Origin: Pseudomonadota bacterium
GTDB lineage: Bacteria > Pseudomonadota > Alphaproteobacteria > HIMB59 > GCA-002718135
NCBI GenBank assembly: GCA_027625355.1
Contig: JAQBWI010000070.1
Coordinates: forward strand, 1-5,956
Length of the DNA stretch: 5,956 nucleotides
Direction of reading: 5' to 3'
Part shown: in pieces, positions 5,675 to 5,956 of the stretch
Layout: each line of letters opens with the position of its first letter
Position numbering within the stretch: the stretch's first letter is position 1
The notes under the pieces: generated by a model
Databases searched by the model: none
Seen by the model: only the letters and a program-made list of their open reading frames with translations
Told to the model about the DNA's origin: nothing
Position numbers and translations under genes: made by a program

Positions 5675-5956
5675 TGATCTTTTTATATTGAGTCTCTATT
5701 GCATATGTTGGGTTTGCATTTTTAGAATTAAAAATTTCAGAATTCATGCCAGAATCCATAAATTTTTGAAGAGCATTTTTGGCAACTAAATCAGATGATA
5801 TGTTGTTTGTTTCGGTTACATCTATTGCAATTAATGGCTTATTAAGTGCCGAAGATATACCCTTTAAATAGGATGCAACACTTCTTGTAGCAGTATAAGA
5901 ATCTTCATTATTTGCATATGCAAAAATATCAATATCATTAAGGGAAAAAAATGAAT
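5667..5956 (-). CDS. tsaB: TsaB-like protein, partial (N-terminus beyond right edge), apparently shortened
   Basis: An open frame enters from the right edge and ends at TGA 5667-5669, giving 95 residues. Residues 4-44 (SLNDIDIFAY...KPLIAI) align without gaps by eye to the TsaB segment around SLTDINALAYGRGPGSFTGVR, as I recall it from E. coli. The last 40 residues, with a helix (AKNALQKFMDSGM) then NPTYAIETQYKK, match the usual C-terminal PVYLRNxVxxK. TsaB is an ASKHA-fold partner of TsaD in making t6A37 in tRNAs. Two oddities appear. The glycine-rich GRGPGSFTG is replaced by ANNEDSYTA, and only about 20 residues separate the two matching blocks, where E. coli TsaB has well over 100. The frame is uninterrupted, so this looks like a compact form rather than a pseudogene. 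It overlaps uppP by 8 nt. The assignment is by memory of the family, not by a search. Confidence 0.68.
   Translation of the reverse strand, partial: SFFSLNDIDIFAYANNEDSYTATRSVASYLKGISSALNKPLIAIDVTETNNISSDLVAKNALQKFMDSGMNSEIFNSKNANPTYAIETQYKKINE

Noticed and set aside
1..5956. CRISPR array, insertion sequence, tRNA gene or phage module
   Set aside because: I saw no regularly spaced repeats, transposase or integrase motifs, terminal inverted repeats of useful length, or tRNA T-loop signature on either strand.

Overview
The window is AT-rich DNA, densely packed with genes that overlap or abut, and most start codons lack a Shine-Dalgarno sequence. It encodes full proline-pathway enzymes, a recognisable RsmJ (a methyltransferase typical of Gammaproteobacteria), UppP and a TsaB-like protein. 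This suggests a small-genome gammaproteobacterium, plausibly marine and of the SAR86 type. The taxon is an inference from composition and gene content; no rRNA or other marker is present.

Layout. (1) Positions 1-1053, minus strand: the N-terminal 351 codons of a secreted lipoprotein with FG-GAP/VCBS-like Asp-rich repeats, running off the left edge. (2) A 53-bp divergent intergenic region with a perfect TATAAT box exactly where it would yield a leaderless proB mRNA. (3) Positions 1107-3148, plus strand: the proB-proA operon (glutamate 5-kinase without its PUA domain, then glutamate-5-semialdehyde dehydrogenase), which carries out the first two steps of proline synthesis. (4) Positions 3149-3423: a 275-bp gap between convergent transcription units. 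It holds a small A/T hairpin and a candidate small RNA with its own consensus-like promoter, a long closing stem, C/U-rich unpaired stretches and a terminal U run. (5) Positions 3424-5956, minus strand: a tight cluster read right to left. It contains a C-terminal piece of an apparently shortened TsaB-like protein, uppP, rsmJ, a 55-codon coiled-coil gene with the only strong Shine-Dalgarno seen here, a DUF2805/TIGR03643 gene and an unknown 106-codon gene. Neighbours overlap by 2, 4, 8 and 26 nt, apart from one 23-nt gap.

How the genes fit together. proB and proA supply glutamate-5-semialdehyde, which cyclises and is reduced by ProC (not in the window) to proline. The minus-strand cluster mixes translation genes (TsaB for t6A37 of tRNA, RsmJ for 16S rRNA methylation) with cell-envelope lipid recycling (UppP), followed by three small genes of unknown role. 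The two most unusual items are the candidate small RNA and the TsaB-like protein, which seems to lack its middle subdomain and has lost the conserved glycine-rich motif.
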